From positions 25,324 to 81,358 of the forward strand of contig CALSCP010000648.1 in NCBI GenBank assembly GCA_943704425.1: a stretch of 56,035 bases of DNA, read 5' to 3'. Under the pieces are notes generated by a model. That model was not told where the DNA came from, ran no database searches, and saw only the letters and a program-made list of their open reading frames with translations. The position numbers and the translations under genes were made by a program. Below are positions 1-11,369 of the stretch, piece by piece. Source of the DNA: Ministeria vibrans ATCC 50519 (taxonomy: Eukaryota; Opisthokonta; Filasterea). Position 1 is the stretch's first letter. Each line of letters begins with the position of its first letter.

Positions 1-244
1 AAAATCAGGAAAAAAAAAAAAAAAAAATTCGCCAAGCAAGATCGCCAAGAAACCACATCCTACGCCTCTCCGGCCTCCCTGGCACCCATCCAGGCACCCA
101 CACCCTCTACTAACCACACAGTACACTACCAGAGCAGACGGGGCCGCACAAGCGCCTACGTGGCCCGCATGAAAAATAAATGTCTCAACTGCGACGTCGC
201 ACTTCCAACCAAATAACCATCCATGATGATGCAACATCACAACA

Positions 245-1369
245 ATGCAAAACCATAATAATCGTAAATCCAGTCTTATTCATTTCATTCTGCTCCTGAA
301 TCTGATGGTTACCCCTACATCGTCGAGTCGGCCACGAGGCAGCCCGTCGGCCATGCAGCGCGCGCGTCTCTCGCTCACTCCCCTTTCGATATCAGTCACT
401 TCGTCGTCTCGCGTTGCCACAACCGTCCATCCAACCCGCAGCGCCAGCCCCGCCACGCCCGCCCATGACGTCTACAGCACCACCCCAAGTCCATCTGCTA
501 GTGTGGCAGCGTCGTCCACGCCGCCCTTGTCGCCTCAGCAGTGTCTTTTCGAATATGAAACAAAAAAAATTGTCGGGGAAATCGAGTCGTACAGTTTCGG
601 CGCGCACGGCGTTGTCGAGATTCGTGGGGGCATCGCTCGCAAGCAAGCATCCCCGTCGCTTGACAGTCAGTCTCAGCTGCGCAACGAGGCCCGCGTCCTT
701 GCCGCCATTCCGCCCAACCGCAACATCGTCCGATTACGTTGCGCAACGTCGACCCTACAAAATGACGACGCGACCTGCGCCGCCATTGAAATGGACGCGT
801 GCGGGCCCAACCTGCGCAAATGCAGTCAGTCTGATGAGTGGACCGACGAGGAAGCCGTGCGCGCCATTCGCGACACCGCGCGAGCCCTCGAACACGTTCA
901 CGCGAGCGGGTTTCTTCACAACGACGTCAAAATCGACAACATACTCCGCGACCACGACAACTCCCACTACCGCCTGTGCGACTTTGGTCTGGCCTCGCCC
1001 CTTGGCGGGCCCCACGAGTTTGTCGGCACCGCCTCGCACCTTGCCCCCGAGGTCCACGATGGTCTCCACTTCTCCCCCAAGTCGGACGTCTGGTCCCTCG
1101 GCGCCGCCGCCCGCCAGCTCGTCGGCGGCCTCGCCCACCCACTCGCCGACCAACTCGACCACATTGAAGAGTACAAGTTTGCTCTGTGCCTTCGCTCTGT
1201 GCATTCCCATTTCCCGCCCAGCCGCAACGCCCCCAGCGACTGTCGCAGCGCCCTCTACGACGTCATCAATGGATGCATGTGCTACAACGTCAGCGACCGA
1301 TGGACCACGCAACACGTTGTGGCGCGTCTCGACTGTGCAATCAGCGAGACACCCCGTAGGCGCCCCTAG
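245..1369 (+). CDS. Protein kinase (single exon, 374 aa)
   Basis: A eukaryotic protein kinase domain covers roughly residues 100-370 after a Ser/Thr/Pro-rich N-terminal stretch of about 95 residues. Visible motifs are a glycine loop (FGAHGVV), a lysine in IARKQ, a C-helix glutamate in NEARVL, the catalytic loop HNDVKIDN, DFG in CDFGLA, and LAPEV as the APE motif. The catalytic Asp, Lys and Asn are kept, so it is probably active, but the HRD arginine is replaced by Asn. The family cannot be named. The first ATG is taken as the start; inner ATGs at 304 and 354 are possible and the low-complexity N-terminus makes this uncertain. It is tail to tail with a related kinase at 1619-2815; both share a C-lobe with a GG-x-HPL/GG-x-NPL loop and a Cys-x-x-Tyr helix before a DRW/ERW motif. 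Confidence 0.8.
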   Translation: MQNHNNRKSSLIHFILLLNLMVTPTSSSRPRGSPSAMQRARLSLTPLSISVTSSSRVATTVHPTRSASPATPAHDVYSTTPSPSASVAASSTPPLSPQQCLFEYETKKIVGEIESYSFGAHGVVEIRGGIARKQASPSLDSQSQLRNEARVLAAIPPNRNIVRLRCATSTLQNDDATCAAIEMDACGPNLRKCSQSDEWTDEEAVRAIRDTARALEHVHASGFLHNDVKIDNILRDHDNSHYRLCDFGLASPLGGPHEFVGTASHLAPEVHDGLHFSPKSDVWSLGAAARQLVGGLAHPLADQLDHIEEYKFALCLRSVHSHFPPSRNAPSDCRSALYDVINGCMCYNVSDRWTTQHVVARLDCAISETPRRRP

Positions 1370-1618
1370 GCCTGGGCAACGACGCAGTCAACAAATTGAA
1401 CCGCTGTAACAGACGAATTCATTTAATTTTTAACCATCACGAATAAACCGCAATCATGTACTCTTAAAACTTAAAATTAATAATAATAATTATTTTATTA
1501 CAATTATAATTGTATTCAGTAACATATTGAACGTAACTGTAGCGTCGTACATGTACGTACAGTACGAGTAGTTTACATCAAATTTTATACAACCGTGACG
1601 TGAACACAATTTTATTCG

Positions 1619-2166
1619 TCATTGTGCTCGCTCCAGACGTGCAATCACATTGGCAAGCGTCCACCGTTCGCTTGCGTCGTACACGGCACACCCGAGCACC
1701 ACATCGTGCAGAGCGTCAAAGTAGCGCTCCTCAAGCGTTTGGGACTCACTCTTGTCATCGCCATGTACAAGTGAGCCTGACGGTCTCATCCAGGGTGCAC
1801 AGTGTGCCTTGTTGACGGTCAAGTCGGGAAAATCGTCCGCCTGGCAGGGCCACACGGCGTCGCGCTCTTCCATCACTCCCTTCAGAGGGTTTGTGCCGCC
1901 CACCAAGACATGTCGTGCCAGCATTCCCACTGCATAAATGTCCGATTGCGCAGTGTGACGGCCGCGCGGCACTGTGATCCCGTCGCCCTTGAGCTCGGGC
2001 GCCGCATAGGAAACGCGACCAAACGAGCACGCGCCAGCATTCTTCCGCCGTCCCTCCCAGTGGAAATGGGCCAGGCCAAAGTCGCCCAAGCGAAACGTCG
2101 ACTGTGCACCTTCACTTCCATTGTGATTGTCATCCCGCATAATGTTGGATGCCTATCAAATGAATA

Positions 2167-2199
<33 letters not shown>

Positions 2200-2815
2200 G
2201 ACGGGCGCTGTCGACAAAAAGGAAGCGACGTCGAGAAAATTCCTAATAATAAATAATAATAATAATAATAAAAATCATTACCTTGACGTCGCAGTGAACA
2301 ACTCCAAGCTCGTGAACGTGCACAAGAGCCCGACTGGTGTCTAGGACCACTTGACGAGCATCATAAACGCTCATGCGTGCCGTTTTGAGGTCCGACGACA
2401 CGTCCGTGGTGTAGCGGGACATTGAGAAGCCGCTTTGGTGTGCGGGCAGCTCGGAGGGCTCTTCGGGAAGGATCTCGACGATGTTCTTATGAGAGCCACA
2501 GTACCGAAGCTTTGCTTCGTCGTTTCGCATGTGGCGGTAGGCGGCTCTGTCGGCGATATCGGCCAGTTTCACAGCGGTGTTTTTTTTGAGGGTGACCCTG
2601 TTGAAGAAGCCCGAGACGTCCCCGTGCAAGTCCGCAAGCGCCGTGTGCGTGTCCAAGTCACTCAAACGTGATTGGGAACCGTCCGAGCAGACGGTGGAGA
2701 CACTCGTGCCTCGCATGCGCGAGCGCTTGGCGACAATTGAGTCCGTCGGAGAGTTCTTGTTCGCCATATTCAGATAGGGATGAAAACGTCGCGTAGTTGA
2801 AGTAGAGATATTCAT
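1619..2815 (-). CDS. Protein kinase (two exons, paralogue of the neighbour)
   Basis: Exons are 2815-2282 and 2152-1619, joined in phase 0 exactly inside the catalytic loop, which then reads HCDVKASN. The encoded protein is about 355 aa. Other kinase motifs: GDFGLA, a PEL version of APE, SDIYAVGM in helix F and ERW near the end. The HRD arginine is Cys here, as the neighbour has Asn, so both members of the pair have lost it. I could not identify a classical glycine loop in the N-lobe with confidence. The intron (2153-2281) contains (ATT)n runs. A second in-frame Met about 16 residues downstream could be the true start. This looks like a local duplicate of the 245-1369 gene that then diverged; the direction of duplication is not visible. 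Confidence 0.8.
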
Positions 2816-3246
2816 AGAATGGGTAATCGGGTATGAAAAGGAGTTTAGAGCGTCGACAACAATACAACAGTGAAAATAAAAGTGGTTTATTGGATAAAAT
2901 TAATTTTATAGCTTTTTTTTTCGAGAAAAAACAAAGTCTCGTTCAACTGAAAAGTGCCAAAACTGCCTTTCTGCTGACTTGCCCTTGCAACGCGCAGGAC
3001 AGTTGGGTTTGTATAACTCTAAACCCCGCCTGGCCGCCTCTGAACGTCGAGTCGTTTAGCATTTCAAGTCGATTTCCTCAACCCCCTAATTTTTGCGGGT
3101 GATTCGCCTGTCGAAATGTCAAAAAAAAAAAAGTGTCCCCTTACAAAAGAACCATTTTCATTTTGAGGGTTCTAAAGTGGTCTTTCGAAACATGAAAACA
3201 AAACAAGCACACGGCAGTGGTTAAGTGGTTAATGGTTTAATGAGAT
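2816..3246. other. Intergenic, AT-rich
   Basis: Gap between the heads of a reverse-strand kinase and the tail of a reverse-strand esterase. It holds an A-run near 3121-3132 and otherwise unremarkable AT-rich sequence. I see no convincing exon, RNA gene or repeat. Confidence 0.5.
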
Positions 3247-4440
3247 TCAGCAGCCGGGACCACAGGCAAAGGAGTCGCACTGGTCGACGAGACGAAGAGG
3301 AAAGGGCGCAGAGGGAGGGACAAGAGCAAGGAACTGGGCAACGGCGGAGGCCGCAGAAATGCCGTTGACGGTGACACGGGCAAAGGAGGCGGACAGGGAG
3401 GTGGAGTGTGAGTAGCAGGCCATGGCGTAGAAGACGGTCGAGGGGCGCAGGGATGCACGGCCGGGAAGGGCATTGAGGCCCGCAACGGTGCGCGATGCAA
3501 ATGTGGCCGCGTACGACAGCTCTTGGGCGGTTGTCGGTCGATGGCCCACATTGTTGCTGAGCTGGAAGGCATCGTTTTGCGAAGCAATGACCATGTAGGG
3601 AGTTTGCAGAAAAGGAAAGCGATACTCTCCAAAGGCACATTTCCACGCATTCTCCGCACCGCCAAAGTGCTCGACACACTCGGGCCACAACCGCGACGTC
3701 ACATTGGCAAGTGCCACTGCGGCCTTGGTGGTCTCGTTGAAGCCAATAAAGTGAGAGGGGGGCGTGGCGGCGCGATCGGGGGACGCATCAATCCAGTAGG
3801 GCGAATCGAGAAACCCTCGAATGTGCACGGGATGGGCAATGCCAAAGTCCGCCAGCATCGTCGACACATAGTCTAGGTTCACCATGGCTCCGCGTCCGCC
3901 CGCCGACCCGCCCCCAAACAGCAGGGTCTGGTTGAGACGCCCTCCCAGCCCGTACTTGTCCACCATGAGCCGCAGCGACGCCGCCACCGTCTTCTGGCCC
4001 TGAAAATGCCATCCAAACGACTCGGAAGAGGCGTTGCGCGCGCCCATGTGCGCATCGCTGGTGCAGTAGCGCAGGAAGAACTTGTTGGCGCTGTGCAAGG
4101 GAGACTCGCTGGCGTCGTCGGACAACAGCCCGCCCAGCCGCATGTGAGCCGTCCACGTCTTGGACGTTGCAAGAGGCGACGTGCACGCACTGCCCACCAT
4201 GGCGCATCGCGCGTGGCACGTTGCGGCGTCGTAGCACCAGCCACCGCCCTCCAGATACAGCACAAACAGATCGCGCTGGGACGACGACGTTTGAGCCGCC
4301 GCAACGTACACGCCCCCGCGCGATCCATCCTGGCACACGGCGTCCGCTTCGTCAAACCACTCCACCGACAACGTCTGGTCGGCGTGCGCCAGGGACGCGA
4401 GAACGATGATTAGAAGCAACCAACGCATCAACGATTTCAA
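3247..4440 (-). CDS. Secreted pectinacetylesterase/Notum-family hydrolase
   Basis: A 397-residue alpha/beta hydrolase of the pectinacetylesterase (PAE/Notum) family, encoded without introns. Residues 1-20 form a clear signal peptide ending LAHA, so the protein is secreted or enters the endomembrane system. Family signatures are LYLEGGGWCY near residue 62 (oxyanion region), the nucleophile in FGGGSAGG (Ser179), Asp290 in ASQNDAF and His345 in CYSHST, which complete a plausible Ser-Asp-His triad, plus many cysteines for disulfides. Length matches the family. In plants the family removes acetyl groups from pectin; animal Notum removes palmitoleate from Wnt. Which substrate applies here cannot be told from sequence. 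Confidence 0.9.
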   Translation of the reverse strand: MKSLMRWLLLIIVLASLAHADQTLSVEWFDEADAVCQDGSRGGVYVAAAQTSSSQRDLFVLYLEGGGWCYDAATCHARCAMVGSACTSPLATSKTWTAHMRLGGLLSDDASESPLHSANKFFLRYCTSDAHMGARNASSESFGWHFQGQKTVAASLRLMVDKYGLGGRLNQTLLFGGGSAGGRGAMVNLDYVSTMLADFGIAHPVHIRGFLDSPYWIDASPDRAATPPSHFIGFNETTKAAVALANVTSRLWPECVEHFGGAENAWKCAFGEYRFPFLQTPYMVIASQNDAFQLSNNVGHRPTTAQELSYAATFASRTVAGLNALPGRASLRPSTVFYAMACYSHSTSLSASFARVTVNGISAASAVAQFLALVPPSAPFPLRLVDQCDSFACGPGC

Positions 4441-4682
4441 ATTTGAGTGAAAATTGAAATTCTAATAAGTTGCGATACCCAATGTCACCTCAATGTATAC
4501 TGAGGAACTGAAAATTGAACCACAATTGAACGATATTTTTGAGTTGAGCTTATTTTGAGACAGTGGATAAACTGGCGACGGACGCGACAGTCTGGCGTGG
4601 ATCGGGTCGTCTCATTTTGCTGATGCACCAACTCAGATTGACTAGTGACTACATTATTAATTTTTGATTAATAAAATATTGC

Positions 4683-5328
4683 ATGTCAGACGGGAACCCC
4701 TTTTCGTTCAACTCGTTTCGGAAGGGCAGCAAGGCGGATGGCAGCGGGGGCAGCAGGAAAACGCCCAAGACGTCGCGCGTCGACATCTTCGCCAGTGCCG
4801 ACGACGACGACCCGTCGCGACTGGCAGACGCCGCCCTTGCCAGCTCTGCACGGCGCGCGCCCTTGAAGAAGGCCGCGTCGTCTGGTGCTGCAACCAACAA
4901 AAAAGCCGAAAATCCTTTTAGTTTTTCGGGATTCGCAAAGAAAGCACAAACTGTTCCGATTGCGGAAGCCAGAGGTGACGACGACGACGACGATGATGAT
5001 GATGATGATGACGACGACGATGAGGAGGAAGAAGAAGAGGAGACGGACGACGACGACGACGAGGAGGAGGAGGAGGAGGAGGATGACTCGGACGACGAGT
5101 CGCATGTCCCGGTCGCATCGGTTCCTCTTGTCGCGGTATCCATACGCTGCCTCACGCCTCGTGGCGTGCACATGCTGATTTCTTTGTCTTGTTTCTTTCT
5201 CTAAGACGGCTCCCGCGTCATCGGACGAAGACGGCGACGACGACGATGACGATTCCGACGAGGACGACGACACGAAACACCACAAAGGCAATGCAGGTAC
5301 ATCGTCATCACAGACGCGCAGCGCATGA

Positions 5329-5378
<50 letters not shown>

Positions 5379-6309
5379 CTACTACTACTCTACTACTACT
5401 ACCAACTACACTATAACTAACTACACACTCACAAACACACACACACACGCACACACTAACCCCACCAATTCATTCAACGCAATAGGGTCGAGCAGCAATA
5501 GTGACGACGACGACAGCGCAGACGGTCCTCCTCCACCCCCCTCTGCTTCTTCAACGCCCACGCACCCATCACACACACAGTCACACAATGCACCACAGGA
5601 GATCAAACTGCTGAAGCGCCAACTTGTTGCTCGCGACCGTCGCATTGCGGATCTCGAAGCGAAGCTGAGTCGCGCACGCGAGAGCGAAGCGGAAGTCAGG
5701 GACGAATTGGCGTTGGAGCGCAAAAAAGTCGTAAGGAAAAAGCCCATTCTACAGACTCAGTTTTGACACTCGCACACACGCACGTCACTGCAGACGAAAC
5801 TGGAACAGAAGATGAGCACAACGGGGAAAAATCTCAAACTGCTGAAAGAAAAGGAGAAACAAGAGACGGATGCACTGGAAAATATGGTTCAAATGGTCGA
5901 ACGGTAGCCAGAGACAAAGAAAAGGGTCCGGCACTGCAATCGCCTACTTACCGGCATTTACGAGTAGGAATCTGGCCACGACCACAGAAAGGGCAGTGAA
6001 GGCGGAAAAACTGGTGAGCAAACTGCAGAGTGAACTGAGGAGCCAATCCGAGAGCAGTGCTCAGGCACAGCTCAGAACTGCACAACAGAGCGCCTCCTTT
6101 GCCGCAGACCATCTCCAGAACGCCCTTGATGATGCTGATAAGGTTGCCACTTTCCTTTTCTTCTTCCGCTATTGATCCTTTTTTTTTCTCTCTCTGTTTT
6201 TATTATAATTACTATGACGTAGAGTTTTCGACAGTTTGTGTCGAATCGCGAGAAAATGCGATTGGCACTGGAAACGATGAAGTCTCTTGGGAAGTTTACC
6301 GAACTGTAA
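4683..6309 (+). CDS. ENTR1/SDCCAG3-like endosomal coiled-coil protein
   Basis: Exons 4683-5135, 5206-5296, 5486-5730, 5794-5903, 5968-6142 and 6223-6309 join in frame to give about 386 aa. The N-terminus carries two NPFSF motifs (residues 5-9 and again near 79), followed by a long Asp/Glu tract. The C-terminal 190 residues are coiled coil: a KLLKRQL...LEAKL segment, then a block with MVQMVERNL...ERAVKAEKLVSKL, and a final helix ending SLGKFTEL. That order, including NPFSF at the front and AVKAE in the coil, matches animal ENTR1, a retromer-associated endosomal trafficking and cytokinesis protein. The match is by remembered family pattern, so the assignment is probable rather than certain. Intron 2 (5297-5485) holds (ATC)n and CA-rich tracts. 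Confidence 0.7.
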
Positions 6310-6461
6310 CGTTTCCGCTCTCGATTTCTCTCTTATGACTTTGTTTCTTTCTCTCCTTTGTATCACTTTGTTTCTTTCTCGTCTCTCTCTCTCTCGCTAT
6401 CACTTTGTTTCTTTTTCTCGTCTTTCTGTCTATCACTTGATATTGTACATTTACACACATT

Positions 6462-7072
6462 TTATTTGCGATCACTTGACTTGCGCCACATTGCTTCGCT
6501 CTCGGAGCGCATTGCTCGCACAGTTGCGACTGTGACGCGCGCTGCCTCTTTTCGCTGCCGATGTTCCTCCTGGCGATGCTTCTCGTGCTGTGCCATCGCA
6601 CTCGCAATGTCCGACTCGAGTGCACCCACTCCCGCTCGCATCTCGCTCACAGCCCCGCTTGCAAGCGCACGCAGTCCATTACGTGCAGCGTCGGCTTCCT
6701 TTGCGGCTGGCGTGTCCGCTTTGCCCAGCAGCCGCTCGATCGACGTGAGCTCCGCTTGACATCTCCACAGTCGTAACAAAATAATATAAGAAACATAGTC
6801 AAACAATGAAGTTCACAAAGTGTCTCAGACAACACACAGCAAATGCAAGGCATTCGCCCTCCCGTCACAAGTATTCCACGGTAACAGCCCTACTTTTCCA
6901 AGGCTCTCTGTGCGCTCTTGGGCGCAACCTGGTCGACAGGGTCGATTTCAAAATCATGGTCGAGAAACTCAAATTTAGCCAAAAGTGGCCGAATATTGTG
7001 CATAAGACAGCAATGGGCCGTCAAATAGTGGTTTACGGCACGCCGTAGTAACCGTCGTAGGTCGCGATCCAT
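6462..7072 (-). CDS. Small helical protein of unknown function
   Basis: Two exons, 7072-6894 and 6762-6462, join in frame to a 159-residue protein. I do not recognise the family. The first 55 residues are mixed, with a short LRRLLRRA helix and an acidic FEFLDHDFEID stretch; the rest is Ala/Glu/Arg-rich and strongly helical, ending in a basic tail, so a coiled coil is likely. It converges with the ENTR1-like gene, whose stop lies 152 bp away, and its start is within 100 bp of the divergent Utp3 start, so the two may share a promoter. Size and helical content would suit a subunit of a small helical assembly, but nothing in the sequence says which. Confidence 0.6.
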
Positions 7073-7166
7073 AGGGTTGGCAAAATGACTGATCGAAAAA
7101 AAGTCAAACGAGAATCTTATTAGTCAAAAGACAAAAAGTGAAAAAGTCAAACGTATTCATCAAAAC

Positions 7167-9377
7167 ATGCCGAAGCGAAGTAAAAGCGGCGGACTTGCCA
7201 AGCGTGCAGACGCAGCGGCCAGGGAGCAGCGCAGCAAGGCGCAGGCGGCGGCAGACGCGGTTCCGGAGGAGGAGCGTGTCGACGCATTCCACCGCGAGCG
7301 AACGCGCCGCATGGCCCGCGATATTCAGACATCCCATGGCGTAGCCGGGGCGCGGAGCCTTCGGGCGGGTGCGTTGAGTGCGTCCAAGGCAGCGGGGCTT
7401 GGTGCGAACTCGGATGGGAGCGACGAGGACGATGAGGAGTATGACGACGACGATCACATCGAGGAAGTGCTCGGTTTGCCTTCGGACGACGACGAGGACG
7501 ACGAGGAGGACGACGACGAGGACGAAGAGGCGTACGAGGACGACGACGACGACGACGACGACGACGAGTCTGATGCGCAGGAGGACGACGACGAGGAGGC
7601 ATCGTGGGGCAAACGGCGCGGCAACTACTATGGCGGTGCGGAGGACGCCAAGAGCGGCAAGGCGACGCCTAGCAAGGGCCGGGCCAAGTCACAGGCACAG
7701 CTGCGCGAAGAAGAGTTTGCAGCGCGCGAATTGGAGCAAAACGAGGAGGCGGAGGCGCGCAAGATACAGCGGAAACAAATGGCGTCGCTGACGGCGGACG
7801 ACTTTGGCGACATGTCCTCGTCGGACGACGACGATGACAACAGTGACAACGATGACGACGCCGTCACCGCCGCCGCCAAAAATAGCAACAGCAGTACGAA
7901 GAAGGAGCGCGACGGCGAGCGTATTACACGCGATTTGGCGGCGCTCTCGTCGGACGAGCGACTGGAGATTCTCATGCGCGACAGTCCCGAAATGCTCGAG
8001 CTGGTGGGTCAGTTCCGGGCGCATGTCGACGAACTGCAGATGACGCTGCAGCCGCTAATGAAGCGCGTGGCGTCCGGTGAGCTTGCGACGCGTTCCGGAA
8101 TGGGGTTCCTTGAGATGCGCTATCATCTGCTGCTGAGCTACTGCCTCAACATTGCATTCTATCTCATGCTCAAGTGTGAGGGTCGGTCGGTGCGCGACCA
8201 CCCCGTCATCGAGCGACTGGTGCAGCTGCGCACAGTGATGGAGCGCATCCGGCCTCTCGAGCGCAAACTGCAGTACCAGGTGGACAAGCTGATGCGTTCG
8301 GCCGACGAGAGTGCGCAGGGCGCACAGTCTGATCTGTCGCATCGCGCCAACGTGTCGCGTCTGCTGGACGACGACAATGAGAAGAAGGAGGAGAAGGACG
8401 AAGGAAAGGCAAAGGAGACGAAGAGGGTGAAGCAGACGAAGCAGAAGGGAGCGGAGGAGGCGGGAGAGGAAGGGGACAGCGACAGTGAGACGGTGAGACG
8501 GTACAGTGCGCCGAAACAGACTGCGGTGTACTTTGATGGCGATGACACGCGGGAGGCGAAGCGGGAGCGTCAGATGGAAAAGAAGAAGCGCAAGGCGATG
8601 CGGAGTAGTATGTTTGATGAGATTCAGGAGGAATTCAGTGAGCGACCGCGGGAGATTGCGGATGTGACGGGAATGGGACGAGAGTTGGGAAAGAACAAGG
8701 TGGAGAAGGAGTGGCGGGAGCGTGAGAAGTACGAGGAGGAGCACTTTCTGCGACTGACCATGACCAAGAAGGACAAAAAGAAGGCGGTCGAGCGCCAGCG
8801 GGAGCTGATGAACGACGGAATGCGGGAATTGACGGACTTTGGGGACTTGAGGGGACTCGATGGGGGAGGAGGTTACGATGAGGAGGGCAAGCCGGTGCGG
8901 GCGACGCTGCGCGCGGCGATTGGGGAGATGGGGCGGAAGAAGGAAGGGAAGCGCAGTAAGCGCGGGAGAGACGAGGTGGAAGAAGGGGGGGACGAGACGA
9001 ACACGATTGACATGAAGAAGCGCAAGCATAGCAGCGAGGCAGACGCATTCTACGACAGCGTGCGGAGTCAGAAGCAGCTGCGCAAGGCAGAGCTGGAGCA
9101 GGCGGATCGTCAGCGTGAGATGGAGGAGCTGGGAATGGACCAAGGGGATGCAGAGGGAAAGCGCGCCATCAGCAAGCAGATCCAGCAGAACCGCGGACTG
9201 ACGCCCAAACGGAACAAGGAGAAGAAGAACCCGCGTGTAAAGCACCGCTTGAGCTTCAAGAAGGCGCTCATCAAGCGAAACAGCACAGTCAAGACGCACA
9301 AGCCCGAACTCACCAAGTACAGTGGAGAGGCAACGGGCATCCGCACGACCATCTCTCGCAGTGTTCGTATGAAATAA
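7167..9377 (+). CDS. UTP3: Utp3/Sas10, small-subunit processome protein
   Basis: An intronless 736-residue protein. It starts with a basic, Ala-rich segment, then several Asp/Glu tracts (about residues 85-155 and 215-235). A Sas10/Utp3/C1D domain follows at roughly 255-350, recognisable by SSDERLEIL...SPEMLELVGQF, the conserved GMGFLEMRYHLLLSYC helix and the RTVMERIRPLERKLQYQ helix. The last 75 residues are the basic Sas10 C-terminal domain (NRGLTPKRNK...NPRVKHR...GEATGIRT). Known orthologues act in the nucleolus, in processing 18S rRNA within the small-subunit processome. Domain order and length fit the family well. Confidence 0.95.
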   Translation: MPKRSKSGGLAKRADAAAREQRSKAQAAADAVPEEERVDAFHRERTRRMARDIQTSHGVAGARSLRAGALSASKAAGLGANSDGSDEDDEEYDDDDHIEEVLGLPSDDDEDDEEDDDEDEEAYEDDDDDDDDDESDAQEDDDEEASWGKRRGNYYGGAEDAKSGKATPSKGRAKSQAQLREEEFAARELEQNEEAEARKIQRKQMASLTADDFGDMSSSDDDDDNSDNDDDAVTAAAKNSNSSTKKERDGERITRDLAALSSDERLEILMRDSPEMLELVGQFRAHVDELQMTLQPLMKRVASGELATRSGMGFLEMRYHLLLSYCLNIAFYLMLKCEGRSVRDHPVIERLVQLRTVMERIRPLERKLQYQVDKLMRSADESAQGAQSDLSHRANVSRLLDDDNEKKEEKDEGKAKETKRVKQTKQKGAEEAGEEGDSDSETVRRYSAPKQTAVYFDGDDTREAKRERQMEKKKRKAMRSSMFDEIQEEFSERPREIADVTGMGRELGKNKVEKEWREREKYEEEHFLRLTMTKKDKKKAVERQRELMNDGMRELTDFGDLRGLDGGGGYDEEGKPVRATLRAAIGEMGRKKEGKRSKRGRDEVEEGGDETNTIDMKKRKHSSEADAFYDSVRSQKQLRKAELEQADRQREMEELGMDQGDAEGKRAISKQIQQNRGLTPKRNKEKKNPRVKHRLSFKKALIKRNSTVKTHKPELTKYSGEATGIRTTISRSVRMK

Positions 9378-9542
9378 GAACGTGCGGATGAGAGAGAGAG
9401 AGAGAGGAGGGAAAAAGAGAGAGAGAGAGTTTACATGTGCGTGTGGTATGAAAGGAAACCTTTGAATATTTTTTATTGTTACAACGAAAAAATGTTATGA
9501 TAATTATTAGAGTAAGAAAGAATACTGATGGTACAGTGATAG
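9378..9542. other. Short convergent 3' region with GA repeat
   Basis: Between the stop of Utp3 and the stop of the NEK kinase. It holds an interrupted (GA)n tract at 9391-9429 and AT-rich sequence that must serve both 3' ends. Confidence 0.5.
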
Positions 9543-11293
9543 TTACTTGAGCTGGAGAAAAACAATGGATTCCACTTCCAACAGGGCCTGCATGAGATCA
9601 GCCTCTGAGGCACCACAACCCTTGGCAATGGCTCTGAGATCACCCGCAATGCGCGTCTCATCAACGGGCGTCACACTGGACCGCACGCGTTTGAGATAGG
9701 CATAGGCCCGATCAAACGCCGTCTGGCCCAGCACATGTACAGCCGACGTGCGCCACTTGTCAATTTTCTCAGAGGTCGGCTGCAATGCGCGATCTTCCTT
9801 CTTCTTCGCGGGCGCAACAGTACTACTACTACTACTACCGCGTGACGTGCGTTTACTCGACGGTTGTGCCGTCGATTGCAATTGATTGGTCGGTGAAATT
9901 CGAATCAGTCTGTTTGGCTCGTGCGCACTTGCGACACTCAGACGCTTCTTGAGAGCTGTCGGAGTGGTCACGGTGCGCCGTACATGTCCCGCGGCTGGGC
10001 TCAACGGCGACTGCGCCACTCCACCACCATTAACACCCCCGGTACTCTGCGAAGACGACGCGCTACCACTGCGACTTGACGGTCGCACCAGCGGTACAGC
10101 AGTTGCAGCGGCAATACTACTCGTTCCGCGCGCACTGGAAGCCACTGCAATGGGCTGCATCAGTCGAATCACCTCAGCAATCTCTTCTTCCTCCACCTCT
10201 TCCACCTCCTCCTCAATCACATCTTCATCCGGCTCCTCCCCATCCTCGTCCTCCTCGCCGTCGCTCTCAGACTCGTTTTCAAAGTCGTCCTGCAGCGTAC
10301 ACATAAGCAGAGATGAGTGAGTAAGTGAGTGATGATCATAATTATATTACAATGATCATAAATAATTATTGACAGTGAGTGAAAAGATGAAAATAATCAG
10401 GGTATAGATTGTATGTGATTTACGTCATAGAATGATTCTGCGTGTTGCGTGTCACTGGGGATGTGACTTCCGTCCAGTGATGATCGCACTGACTGTCGTG
10501 AGTCGAGTCTATAATAATAAGCAGAGATCAGTCGTTCAGAACAAAATAGGAATAAGATAATTATAAAGATTGCGTTTATGCGTCTGTATATTTCAAAATT
10601 AATATAACAATACTAATAATAATAATAACTATTATAATTATACCGTTGATCATGAATGGGAGATGGTGAGTGAAACCGATCGACTCCTACGTACGTATAC
10701 ATGAGATTACAATAATGATATCAACACACTCGCATCCATAAGATTTATATAATCACAATACTAATTAATCTTATTATTTTAACGTCATACTAATAATAAT
10801 AATAATAATAATAATTATTATTATTGTCATAAAATTACTATTATTATTATTACATGACACGCAATTTGACTGTACATGTGATGCATGATAAATTATACAT
10901 AATATATACTTATAGGATTACCGGAGGGCAAGAGGTAGTGAGAATCATAGAGCAAACGCGACTGGTCTGCCTCGCCAATAGGCCGTTCGTACACTTCCAC
11001 ATGCACTGTTCCGTCTGCGTTCTCCACCCTCTTCTCCACACGGACAAACCCTTGATCATGATCATGATCTGTGTAATAGTCTCGACCATCGTCAGCAAAC
11101 ACATCGTCGCGAGAATCCTGTTCAAGGCCACTGATCTGAGACACACGTAGTGACTCTCGCACAGGCGCATCCATCAAATCCATTTCCCAGGGAGCCGCAC
11201 TGGTCATCTGAGTCAAAACGAAGTCAAAACATTGATCAATTGCGCTAATATAATTATAAATTAATATAATTACAGTTCATATATAGAACTGCA

Positions 11294-11369
<76 letters not shown>

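Noticed and set aside
4962-5110. Long open frames opposite Asp/Glu runs, reading as poly-Ser, poly-Val or poly-Arg
   Set aside because: They are mirror products of GAC/GAG repeats in the ENTR1-like gene. The same applies opposite Utp3 and SDA1.
8055-9299. A 414-residue reverse open frame opposite Utp3
   Set aside because: Leu-rich mirror of the Utp3 coding strand with no family features.
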